A DNA stretch of 7,886 nucleotides from an uncultured Alphaproteobacteria bacterium (GTDB lineage Bacteria; Pseudomonadota; Alphaproteobacteria; Puniceispirillales; Puniceispirillaceae), in NCBI GenBank assembly GCA_937924895.1, contig CALEYP010000031.1:1-7886 (forward strand). The letters are read 5' to 3'. Below are positions 1-5,474 of this stretch, one piece after another. Numbering within the stretch: the stretch's first letter is position 1; the number at the start of each line of letters is the position of its first letter. The notes below the pieces were generated by a model. It was not told where the DNA came from. It searched no databases and worked only from the letters and a program-made list of their open reading frames with translations. Both the position numbers and the translations under genes were made by a program.

Positions 1-51
1 TTAAGCATGCCGCCAGCGTTCGTTCTGAGCCAGGATCAAACTCTTAGGTTA
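1..51 (-). rRNA. rrs: 16S ribosomal RNA, 5' end (partial, runs off left edge)
   Basis: The minus strand from base 44 leftwards reads AGAGTTTGATCCTGGCTCAG, the universal bacterial 16S 5' motif, followed by AACGAACGCTGGCGGCATGC and TTAA at the window edge. Only about 50 bases are inside the window. The mature 5' end is placed at about base 51 because AGAGTTTGATC normally begins at residue 8 of the mature molecule; the exact processing point cannot be read from sequence. The gene is transcribed leftwards, away from the peptidase gene, and starts an rRNA operon whose remainder (tRNAs, 23S, 5S) is presumably outside the window. Confidence 0.97.
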
Positions 52-74
52 GACGAACCTGACTATAAATAGTC
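46..74 (-). other. Tandem small hairpins at the pre-16S processing region
   Basis: Two perfect 5-bp inverted repeats lie back to back: GACTA/TAGTC with a 4-nt loop (61-74) and AGGTT/AACCT with a 5-nt loop (46-60). They sit at the junction of leader and mature 16S. A role in RNase processing or in keeping the leader from misfolding with 16S helix 1 is inference. The stems are short and could be fortuitous. Confidence 0.4.
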
Positions 75-292
75 AAGAAAGCCTGCCCAAAGTTTATCCA
101 TGAGCTACATTGAATTACATTCAATATATGATTCATCTTGGATTCTTTAGACTGCATAATATTACAAAGAACGATGTCTCTGCTAATCCGCTGTCCACGA
201 ATCCCTTCCAAATTATCAACTTTTTCAATCAGCGACCGGTCATCAAATCTCTTTGGTTTCCGGTAATCCGTAGCGGCGTTCTCCGCTGCGGT
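52..292 (-). other. rRNA operon leader (pre-16S 5' spacer)
   Basis: This stretch of about 240 nt lies between the predicted transcription start (A opposite base 292) and the mature 16S end. No gene is credible here; an open frame on the minus strand over 44-328 has no protein-like character and runs into the 16S gene. On the minus strand it holds, in order: a GC-rich hairpin soon after the start (arms at 283-287 and 272-276), a boxA-like element (162-173), and two adjacent small hairpins just before 16S (74-61, GACTA/TAGTC arms; 60-46, AGGTT/AACCT arms). The last hairpin straddles the expected mature 5' end, so it may help present the processing site. Confidence 0.75.
162..173 (-). promoter_or_regulatory. 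boxA-like rRNA antitermination site
   Basis: The minus strand reads CGTTCTTTGTAA. The rrn boxA consensus is close to TGCTCTTTAACA, and 8 of 12 positions match, including the TCTTT core. It lies about 110 nt upstream of mature 16S inside the transcribed leader, which is the usual place for binding of NusB/NusE (S10) and assembly of the rRNA antitermination complex. No clear boxB stem directly before it was found. Confidence 0.55.
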
Positions 293-299
293 GAGGCGT

Positions 300-328
300 G
301 TTATATGCCTCGTTCCTCCCACTGTCAA
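300..328 (-). promoter_or_regulatory. Sigma-70 promoter of the rRNA operon
   Basis: On the minus strand a perfect -35 hexamer TTGACA (328-323) is followed by exactly 17 bp and a -10 hexamer TATAAC (305-300). The segment after the -10 is ACGCCTC and the likely start is A opposite base 292. This GC-rich discriminator is the type that makes rRNA promoters sensitive to the stringent response (ppGpp/DksA) in proteobacteria. The position, about 240 nt before 16S, and the A/T-rich sequence just upstream fit an rrn promoter. I found no equally good second promoter for 16S. Confidence 0.9.
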
Positions 329-386
329 ACCCTATTTTCAAAAAAATTCATTTTTTTTGATATTTTTTAGATTTTTCCAATTTTTC
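329..386 (-). promoter_or_regulatory. UP element and phased A/T tracts upstream of the rRNA promoter
   Basis: Bases 333-385 are about 89% A+T and consist of runs of 4 to 8 A or T broken by single G/C bases at 339, 349, 359 and 370, then at 377-378 and 386-387. The interval is close to one helical turn. The part nearest the promoter (about -40 to -60) fits a UP element bound by the RNA polymerase alpha C-terminal domain. The phased tracts further out predict intrinsic curvature. Both are well-known properties of strong rRNA promoters; activity here is inferred. Confidence 0.7.
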
Positions 387-446
387 CGCCAAAATCAAAG
401 GCTTAGGGCTTTTGCTTGAGGGGGTACTCTCGGAAAAGAGTTTGTC

Positions 447-488
447 TTACGACAGGAGGCACAGGTTACGACAAACAGACTATATAAT
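447..488 (+). promoter_or_regulatory. Candidate promoter with 8-bp direct repeats (possible operator)
   Basis: TTACGACA occurs twice, at 447-454 and 466-473, with a period of 19 bp. An overlapping 7-bp inverted repeat, GTTTGTC at 440-446 and GACAAAC at 470-476, flanks the pair. A perfect TATAAT lies at 483-488, but no good -35 hexamer stands 16-18 bp upstream; the second repeat occupies the -35/-10 spacer. A -10 box with no -35 box, preceded by a spaced repeat, is the layout of a promoter needing an activator, or one blocked by a repressor. The regulator is unknown. Confidence 0.35.
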
Positions 489-536
489 CAAGCCTTAATC
501 TAATGATAGAAAGTTTTTCCCCTCAGATAGTGGCAT

Positions 537-566
537 TTGCCGCTTAAAACCGCCCCCATATATATA
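537..566 (+). promoter_or_regulatory. Candidate promoter for the M23 peptidase gene
   Basis: TTGCCG (537-542) is followed by TATATA at 559-564 (16-bp spacer) or 561-566 (18 bp). The alternating AT run makes the -10 register ambiguous. It would give a 5' leader of about 120 nt before the GTG start. The same bases form a hairpin, so the AT run may be structural rather than a -10 box. Confidence 0.3.
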
Positions 567-583
567 TAGGGTGTCGTTTTAGG
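543..583 (+). repeat. Imperfect inverted repeat with an alternating AT loop
   Basis: The arms CTTAAAAC (543-550) and GTTTTAGG (576-583) pair with one G-U wobble. An inner CCC/GGG (555-557 with 569-571) pairs around an 11-base ATATATATATA loop at 558-568. A few mismatches interrupt the stem. It may act as a DNA cruciform or melting site, or as mRNA structure if transcription starts upstream. It is not followed directly by a T-run on either strand, so a simple terminator is unlikely. Confidence 0.4.
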
Positions 584-695
584 GTTTTCTCTCCTGATAA
601 ATCATGTTTTTATGCAGGCGGTTGTGGTGATGGCTCGGGCGATCCTGCGACATTGTCAATAATGAGCGGTCTGCTGAATTGGGGATTTCGAAAAA

Positions 696-2114
696 GTGAG
701 AGCTTTATTGCGGTCATATGGGCAAATGATATGCCTGGCGTCTTTGGTAAGCGGGCTTCTTCTGGCTCCTGCCATAGCTGCGATACCCGATGACATGTTG
801 TATGATGATAAGGGACAGCTTTTAAATGTCTCGCCGATTCCGACCAGCCGGCCAGACCCTACTCTATCCTATGGCACTACAGATGTGTCGATTGCGCAGC
901 CCACACCACGCCCCTCACCTGAAGAGGCGTTTGGCGTGTCAACGGCCACCATTAGTGAGATGGTCGCGCGCGAATCAACGAGCCGCGCCACATCTGAGAG
1001 ACTATTAACATTGCAAAGCGGTGATACCCTAGCAGGCCTTTTAAAGCGCGGCGGCTTTTCATCACGTGAGGCGGCTAATGTTATCAAACTCATGCAGCAG
1101 CGAATCAATGTGCGCCGGCTTCAGATTGGCATGACATTTGCCATTGCTTATCACAGTGATAAAGAGAGTGATGCACTGACACCTGTCGGTGTTCACTTTA
1201 AGGACAAATCCAATTTCGACCATTATCTGATTTTTGATGATGCATTATCATGGTTCGCCTTTCGGACGGTTCGCCCAGTTCAGCGTTACCTTGTCTATGC
1301 TAGCGGCATCATTGAAAATAATATCTATAATGCAGTGGAAGACCAAGATGTGCCAAACTCGGCCCTTGATGAATTCATCCGCGTTCTTGGGTTTTCAGTA
1401 GATTTCCAAAGAGAAGTTAGAAGTGGTGATGAGTTTGAACTTCTTTATGAGCGTGAAATTGACCAGCTCACAGGCGAAGATTTGAATTCGGGCACCCTGC
1501 ATTATGCCGGCTTGCGCCTATCTGGTGATACCATGTCATTCTTCCGTTTCGAAAATCGTGATGGAATCGTAGGCTGGTACGATAGAGACGGACAATCAGC
1601 CGTTCGCACATTGATGCGCACACCTATTGCTGGCGCCAGAATGTCGTCGAAATATGGTATGAGACGCCACCCTGTCACAGGCTATAATGCCATGCATCGC
1701 GGCGTCGATTTTGCAGCACCTAAAGGCACACCTATTATCGCAGCGGGATCTGGTGTTGTTCAGAAATCCGGCTGGTTCGGCAATTATGGCCGCTATGTCA
1801 GAATTCGCCATACCGGGCGTTATGCCACCGCTTATGCCCATATGACCAGAATCGCCGATGGTGTGACTGCCGGCGCGCGTGTTCGCCAGGGGCAAATTAT
1901 TGGCTATGTGGGGTCAACCGGCCGGTCAACTGGCCCCCATCTTCATTATGAAGTGCTAGTGAATAACAAGCAGGTGAACCCCCTCACAGTCAAATTGCCG
2001 TCTGGGGAAGGGCTCGAATCAGAAGAATTAGATGATTTTGCGAACATTGTTGATTCGATTGAACAAGAAGTAGCCAGCCGTGGGCAGGTTCTCTTCGCCG
2101 CAAATGATAATTAA
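696..2114 (+). CDS. Secreted M23 murein DD-endopeptidase, MepM-like
   Basis: This 472-aa protein starts at GTG. Its N-terminus has a signal peptide: arginines at 2 and 6, hydrophobic core at about 11-29, cleavage probably after APAIAA near residue 29. A proline-rich linker (about 48-76) follows. Residues about 104-152 (LTLQSGDTLAGLLKRGG) resemble a LysM/OapA-type murein-binding module. About 175-305 fits the Csd3-type second domain of MepM-like enzymes. The C-terminal M23 domain (about 310-435) has HRGVD (H334, D338) and HLH (H415, H417). H334, D338 and H417 should bind zinc; H382 and H415 are the catalytic histidines. All are present, so it is probably an active periplasmic enzyme cutting peptide cross-links during wall growth, rather than a degenerate EnvC/NlpD activator. 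No closer start has a better ribosome site; ATG 726 would remove the basic n-region. The MOSC gene follows after 7 bp, so co-transcription is likely. Confidence 0.9.
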   Translation: MRALLRSYGQMICLASLVSGLLLAPAIAAIPDDMLYDDKGQLLNVSPIPTSRPDPTLSYGTTDVSIAQPTPRPSPEEAFGVSTATISEMVARESTSRATSERLLTLQSGDTLAGLLKRGGFSSREAANVIKLMQQRINVRRLQIGMTFAIAYHSDKESDALTPVGVHFKDKSNFDHYLIFDDALSWFAFRTVRPVQRYLVYASGIIENNIYNAVEDQDVPNSALDEFIRVLGFSVDFQREVRSGDEFELLYEREIDQLTGEDLNSGTLHYAGLRLSGDTMSFFRFENRDGIVGWYDRDGQSAVRTLMRTPIAGARMSSKYGMRRHPVTGYNAMHRGVDFAAPKGTPIIAAGSGVVQKSGWFGNYGRYVRIRHTGRYATAYAHMTRIADGVTAGARVRQGQIIGYVGSTGRSTGPHLHYEVLVNNKQVNPLTVKLPSGEGLESEELDDFANIVDSIEQEVASRGQVLFAANDN

Positions 2115-2121
2115 ACACAAG

Positions 2122-2895
2122 ATGATTCGAATCACTGATATCACCATCTACCCTGTAAAAGGTCTCTCTGGTCAGGCCCTGACCCACACCAAACTTGAAA
2201 CCGAATCACTATTGGCAGGTGATCGTCAGTTTGGAATCAGCGCCGGCACAGAGGTCAGCGCGCAAGCCACACCTGATTCGTGGTTGAAAAAAGCGCATTT
2301 CCTACAGCAAATGAACTATGAAACACTTGCTGCATTAGATTTATCTTATGATTCGGTGACAGATCGGGCCGTCGTCAGACATAAAAATGAGATTTTATTT
2401 TCAGATAGATTAGATACAGAAGATGCTGGCCAGCGATTCTGTGATAGCATTGCTCGCTTTGCTGGCAAAGAGCCAGGTGAATCACGCTTGTTTCGCCTCT
2501 CAGACGGTGGTCTTTCAGATACCAAGACACCTTTTATCTCACTGGGAAACCACGCATCGCTCCGCGAAGCTGATTCGAGAATGGGTATCAGCTCTGATTC
2601 GCGCCGCTATCGTCTTAATATTTTATTTGAAGGGCTTGAAGCTTTTGCCGAATATGACCTGATTGGCAAAGAGGCACAGATTGGTGACGCCAGGATTCGG
2701 TTTACTGAACCAGTGGGCAGATGCGCCGCAATAGAGGTTGACCCGAAAACAGCAACAAGACGCAAAGGTCTCGTCGCAGATCTGACAGCGGCCACAGGGG
2801 CGCCTGATATGGGAGTTTTTGCGATGGTCGTTACATCTGGTCACATCGCTGTGGGTGACCAGATGTCACTTATTGACGAGGATGTGCAGCCTTAA
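2122..2895 (+). CDS. MOSC domain-containing protein (mARC/YcbX-type)
   Basis: The 257-aa product begins MIRITDITIYPVKGLSG, typical of the MOSC N-terminal beta-barrel domain (about 1-85). The MOSC domain proper spans about 115-255. It has an RYRLNILFEG strand (162-171), the family's conserved cysteine in GRCAAIEVDP (C201), and a C-terminal GVFAMVV...GHIAVGD strand pair. In this family the cysteine binds molybdenum cofactor (as in mARC and YcbX) or carries sulfur for it (as in Moco sulfurase). Substrate cannot be read from sequence. No signal peptide is seen, so it is probably cytoplasmic. ATG 2122 is chosen for the domain boundary. ATG 2104 or GTG 2080, which overlap the peptidase gene, are possible; none has a strong ribosome site. 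The stop codon interlocks with that of the convergent DUF4167 gene. A functional link to the peptidase is not obvious. Confidence 0.85.
   Translation: MIRITDITIYPVKGLSGQALTHTKLETESLLAGDRQFGISAGTEVSAQATPDSWLKKAHFLQQMNYETLAALDLSYDSVTDRAVVRHKNEILFSDRLDTEDAGQRFCDSIARFAGKEPGESRLFRLSDGGLSDTKTPFISLGNHASLREADSRMGISSDSRRYRLNILFEGLEAFAEYDLIGKEAQIGDARIRFTEPVGRCAAIEVDPKTATRRKGLVADLTAATGAPDMGVFAMVVTSGHIAVGDQMSLIDEDVQP
2833..2866. repeat. Perfect 12-bp inverted repeat inside the MOSC 3' end
   Basis: ACATCTGGTCAC (2833-2844) and its exact complement GTGACCAGATGT (2855-2866) flank a 10-nt loop. The element is in MOSC codons ending about 27 bp before its stop, and on the minus strand it begins 25 bp past the DUF4167 stop. 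It could thus form a hairpin in both convergent transcripts. No T-run follows on either side, so it is not a textbook intrinsic terminator. It could end transcription with Rho, protect 3' ends, or be a consequence of the encoded residues. Confidence 0.6.
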
Positions 2896-3356
2896 GACGC
2901 TTCAGCAACAATATCCGTTGCCTCTTCACTTGTCTCTGATTCAGACGTTGCCTCTGCCGCTTGGTTATCTTCTGCCACGACCTCATCAGATGATGTCTCA
3001 CCTGACGTGTTTTCTGTCTTACCATCTTCTGATTCGGATTTCGCATCTTGGCGACGGCGTTGAGAGCGTTCTTCATTCAAGCGACGCTGTTCAGCATTTG
3101 CCAAAATTGATTGATGGATCCGATAATAGTGATCGGCAAATTGGCTGTGCGCTTCGAATAACACACGCTCACCAGAGGCTTGGGCGTCATGGGCAAGAGC
3201 TGTATATTTTTCAAAAAGCTGCTGGGCGTTACCGCGCAAGCGTCCTTCTGGGCCATTCGAATCAAATGTTGTATTTCGATTGATGTTATTTTGCCCCATA
3301 TTTGAGGAGCGACGGCCACGGCCTCTTGAGCGTTTCGCGTTTTGATTTTGTCTCAT
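2892..3356 (-). CDS. DUF4167 family protein (alphaproteobacterial, function unknown)
   Basis: A 154-aa soluble protein in three parts. Residues 1-20 are strongly basic (KRSRGRGRR at 8-16) and look suited to binding nucleic acid. The conserved DUF4167 core spans about 30-90 and includes GPEGRLRGNAQQLFEKY (35-51) and the ADHYYRI region (74-80), with R/H-rich helices. The tail from about 106 to the end is low-complexity, rich in Ser and Ala and about one third Asp/Glu, so probably disordered. No catalytic motif, signal peptide or membrane segment is seen. Lying downstream of prfA-prmC, as in many Alphaproteobacteria, suggests a link to translation or RNA, but this is inference. A 150-bp gap separates it from prmC, so it may have its own promoter. 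The start codon lacks a strong ribosome site. Confidence 0.88.
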   Translation of the reverse strand: MRQNQNAKRSRGRGRRSSNMGQNNINRNTTFDSNGPEGRLRGNAQQLFEKYTALAHDAQASGERVLFEAHSQFADHYYRIHQSILANAEQRRLNEERSQRRRQDAKSESEDGKTENTSGETSSDEVVAEDNQAAEATSESETSEEATDIVAEAS

Positions 3357-3506
3357 AACAATCCGTTAGTCTGCGCGGTCAAATGACAGCTAAATTTTTA
3401 TAAGTTTCATAAACGGAGAAAACAGGCGTGCTATCATGACTGCACATTCCCTGTATCTTCTACTTAGCCTCTTTTCAGCGCTTTTATCAAGTAAAAACCT
3501 AATCCA
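3357..3506 (-). other. 150-bp gap between prmC and the DUF4167 gene
   Basis: This is the longest gap in the minus-strand cluster, and it probably carries a promoter or processing site for the DUF4167 gene. The minus strand has a TATAAA box within CTTATAAAAATTTAG (about 3391-3404), but no good -35 hexamer stands 16-18 bp upstream. A short AT-only inverted repeat (TTTTA/TAAAA, 3482-3496) lies just past the prmC stop; it is too weak to be a terminator. A 15-codon open frame (3390-3437) is discussed as a finding. Confidence 0.4.
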
Positions 3507-4370
3507 TCAGGCAAAATCTGACGCTCTGCCAAATTCCAAGCATCTGATTGTACCAGATAGGTCACAATGCTGATGACGCAAAGACAAAGACGCCTCGATG
3601 GCCAATGCCACCACATCTTGTTCTTGATGCTGACCAATTTCCAAGAAGGCACGACCCTGCCTTGCCAACCGCCTTTCGATTATCGGCATGAGCTTTTGAT
3701 AATCTGAAAGCCCATCCTCGCCCGCAAATAAGGCCGTCTCTGGATCATAATTCACAACATCTAGCGCCAACGCAGCTCTGTCAGCCTCCGCAATATAAGG
3801 TGGATTTGAGATAATCACATCAAATCGAGTGTCATCTGGGAGGCTAGCATCCCAATCTGAGCACAGAAAACGCGCGCGATCTTGTAGCTGATGTGCGTTG
3901 GCATTTTGTCTCGCTATCTCAAGGGCATTTTGAGACACATCAATACCAAGCCCCTGCCATTGCGGGCGATGATGCAAAAGACTGAGGAGCAAACAGCCAG
4001 ACCCCGTGCCAAAATCAACGATCTGAAGGGGTGCCTCATGATTTACATCACTGCGGAGGACAGCATCTATTAGACATTCTGAGTCAGGGCGCGGATCTAA
4101 GGTAGCATCACTTATCACAAACCGCAGGCCATAAAATTCACGCCATCCTCGCAGTCGTGATACAGGGCATCCGGCCTGTCTTTGCTGAATTAATGTGCGA
4201 AGAGTGGCGTCTTGGTCTGGCGATAGTGACACCTCATGATGCATCAAAATGCGCTCTTCTGTTTGAAGGGCCATTTGCAATAACAAATTCGCATCTAGCC
4301 GCGGTGAGGCACATCCGGCCTCTTCCAGCTGTTTTGATATCTCGTTTAAGAGATGTCTTGCTTCACGCAT
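3507..4370 (-). CDS. prmC: Peptide chain release factor N5-glutamine methyltransferase PrmC (HemK)
   Basis: A 287-aa cytoplasmic enzyme that transfers a methyl group from S-adenosylmethionine to the glutamine of the GGQ motif in release factors RF1 and RF2. Residues about 1-75 form the helical substrate-binding domain. The Rossmann methyltransferase domain follows: RPDSE at 94-98 (family form RPxTE), SAM-binding DFGTGSG at 119-125, acidic ribose-binding GIDVS at 142-146, and the defining NPPY at 189-192, which positions the glutamine amide. Length matches the family. Its ATG overlaps the prfA stop by one base (TAATG), so it is probably translated by ribosomes finishing its own substrate, RF1. 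No key residue is missing. Confidence 0.96.
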   Translation of the reverse strand: MREARHLLNEISKQLEEAGCASPRLDANLLLQMALQTEERILMHHEVSLSPDQDATLRTLIQQRQAGCPVSRLRGWREFYGLRFVISDATLDPRPDSECLIDAVLRSDVNHEAPLQIVDFGTGSGCLLLSLLHHRPQWQGLGIDVSQNALEIARQNANAHQLQDRARFLCSDWDASLPDDTRFDVIISNPPYIAEADRAALALDVVNYDPETALFAGEDGLSDYQKLMPIIERRLARQGRAFLEIGQHQEQDVVALAIEASLSLRHQHCDLSGTIRCLEFGRASDFA

Positions 4371-5446
4371 TACATGCCTTCAGCTAAACGAGCAGCCTGA
4401 TCTTCAGATGCCAGCGCGTCAATCACTTCATCAATCGCTTCGCCAGCCAGGATCTTATCTAGCTTATATAAGGTTAAATTAATTCGATGATCTGTGACAC
4501 GGCCTTGCGGAAAATTATAGGTGCGGATGCGTTCTGATCTGTCCCCTGACCCCACTTGGCCTTTGCGTGAGGCGGCTCGTTCTGCTTCTTGCTTAGCGCG
4601 TTCAGCATCATAGATACGGGCCCGCAAAATCTTCATCGCCTTCGCACGGTTTTTATGCTGTGATTTTTCATCTTGCTGACTCACAACAATCCCTGTTGGC
4701 AGGTGCGTGATCCGCACCGCCGAATCAGTTGTGTTCACCGACTGACCGCCAGGACCAGAGGCACGGAACACATCAACCCGCAAATCAGCTTCATTGATCT
4801 CAATATCAACATCTTCTACCTCAGGTAACACCGCAACGGTCGCCGCCGAGGTATGAATACGACCGCCGGCCTCTGTTTCTGGCACGCGTTGCACACGGTG
4901 CACACCTGATTCAAATTTCAATCTCGCAAATACATCCTGTCCAGAGATTGTTGCGGCTGCTTCTTTATAACCGCCAATCCCAGTCTCGGAGACTTCCAAT
5001 ACTTCAAACCGCCAACCATAACGGGTGGCCATACGCTGATACATGCCAAATAAATCGCCGGCAAATAATGCGGCCTCATCACCACCTGTGCCAGCCCGCA
5101 CTTCTAAGATCGCGTTACGCGCATCATCGGCATCTTTTGGCAAAAGCAATAATTTCAGGGCATGTTCTTCCTCTGGGATCTGCGCACTAAGCTCTTCAAT
5201 CTCCAGCTCGGCCATCTCAATCATATCTTTATCGGTTTCACCCTCAGCTATGATGGCTTTGGCATCTTCAATCGCTTGCGTCAGACCACGCACTTTTAGA
5301 ATTTGTTCAGCAACAGGTTTTACATCAGCCAATTCTCGTGACAATTTTGTCAGCTCATCGGGCGACATGGGCGTGCCACTGGCCAATTTATCTTCAATCT
5401 CAGCGCGGCGCGCCAGCACCTTATCCATATTTTCTTCTAATGACAT
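4370..5446 (-). CDS. prfA: Peptide chain release factor 1 (RF1)
   Basis: A 358-aa factor that recognises UAA and UAG in the ribosomal A site and triggers hydrolysis of peptidyl-tRNA. The N-terminal helical domain covers about 1-100. RAGTGGDEAALFAGDL (117-132) is the family signature. PET at 189-191 occupies the RF1 stop-codon-reading PxT site (PAT in E. coli; PET is the form I expect in Alphaproteobacteria), separating it from RF2 with SPF. The catalytic GPGGQSVN has GGQ at 233-235; Q235 is the PrmC target. RIRTYNFPQGRVTDHR (306-321) is the conserved C-terminal segment. Length is normal. The gene starts 28 bp after hisS, with AGGG about 10 nt before the ATG. Confidence 0.98.
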   Translation of the reverse strand: MSLEENMDKVLARRAEIEDKLASGTPMSPDELTKLSRELADVKPVAEQILKVRGLTQAIEDAKAIIAEGETDKDMIEMAELEIEELSAQIPEEEHALKLLLLPKDADDARNAILEVRAGTGGDEAALFAGDLFGMYQRMATRYGWRFEVLEVSETGIGGYKEAAATISGQDVFARLKFESGVHRVQRVPETEAGGRIHTSAATVAVLPEVEDVDIEINEADLRVDVFRASGPGGQSVNTTDSAVRITHLPTGIVVSQQDEKSQHKNRAKAMKILRARIYDAERAKQEAERAASRKGQVGSGDRSERIRTYNFPQGRVTDHRINLTLYKLDKILAGEAIDEVIDALASEDQAARLAEGM

Positions 5447-5474
5447 GGTGACGAAACCCTAACTGAAATCAAAA

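Larger units (their letters stand above)
387..695. other. Divergent intergenic region between the rRNA promoter and the M23 peptidase gene
   Basis: About 300 bp hold no convincing gene. On the plus strand there are a pair of 8-bp direct repeats next to a TATAAT box (447-488), a second candidate promoter (537-566), a large imperfect hairpin around an alternating AT run (543-583), and about 110 bp of leader before the GTG start. Short open frames at 612-662 and 662-793 lack ribosome binding sites and were not called. The first repeat pair might equally regulate the leftward rRNA promoter, whose start lies about 155 bp away. Confidence 0.6.

Noticed and set aside
44..328. Minus-strand 94-codon open frame across the rRNA leader
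   Set aside because: It begins inside the rRNA promoter -35 and ends in 16S; composition is not protein-like and the region is explained by the rRNA leader.
110..370. Plus-strand 86-codon open frame opposite the rRNA leader and promoter
   Set aside because: It runs antisense through the leader and the A/T tract, has no ribosome site and no recognisable protein features.
612..662. 16-codon frame upstream of the peptidase (leader peptide candidate)
   Set aside because: No ribosome binding site before ATG 612, and no run of one amino acid that would suggest attenuation.
662..793. 43-codon frame overlapping the peptidase signal peptide
   Set aside because: Out of frame with the peptidase, no ribosome site, unremarkable residues; probably fortuitous.
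2819..3283. 154-codon plus-strand frame opposite DUF4167
   Set aside because: The antisense DUF4167 frame matches a known family; this one is its shadow, rich in Leu/Pro/His from the complementary codons.
3482..3496. TTTTA/TAAAA inverted repeat after prmC as a terminator
   Set aside because: Only five A-T pairs and no GC stem or proper T-run; too weak to terminate.
5043..5462. 139-codon plus-strand frame opposite prfA
   Set aside because: Serine/alanine-rich antisense shadow of RF1; prfA is certain.
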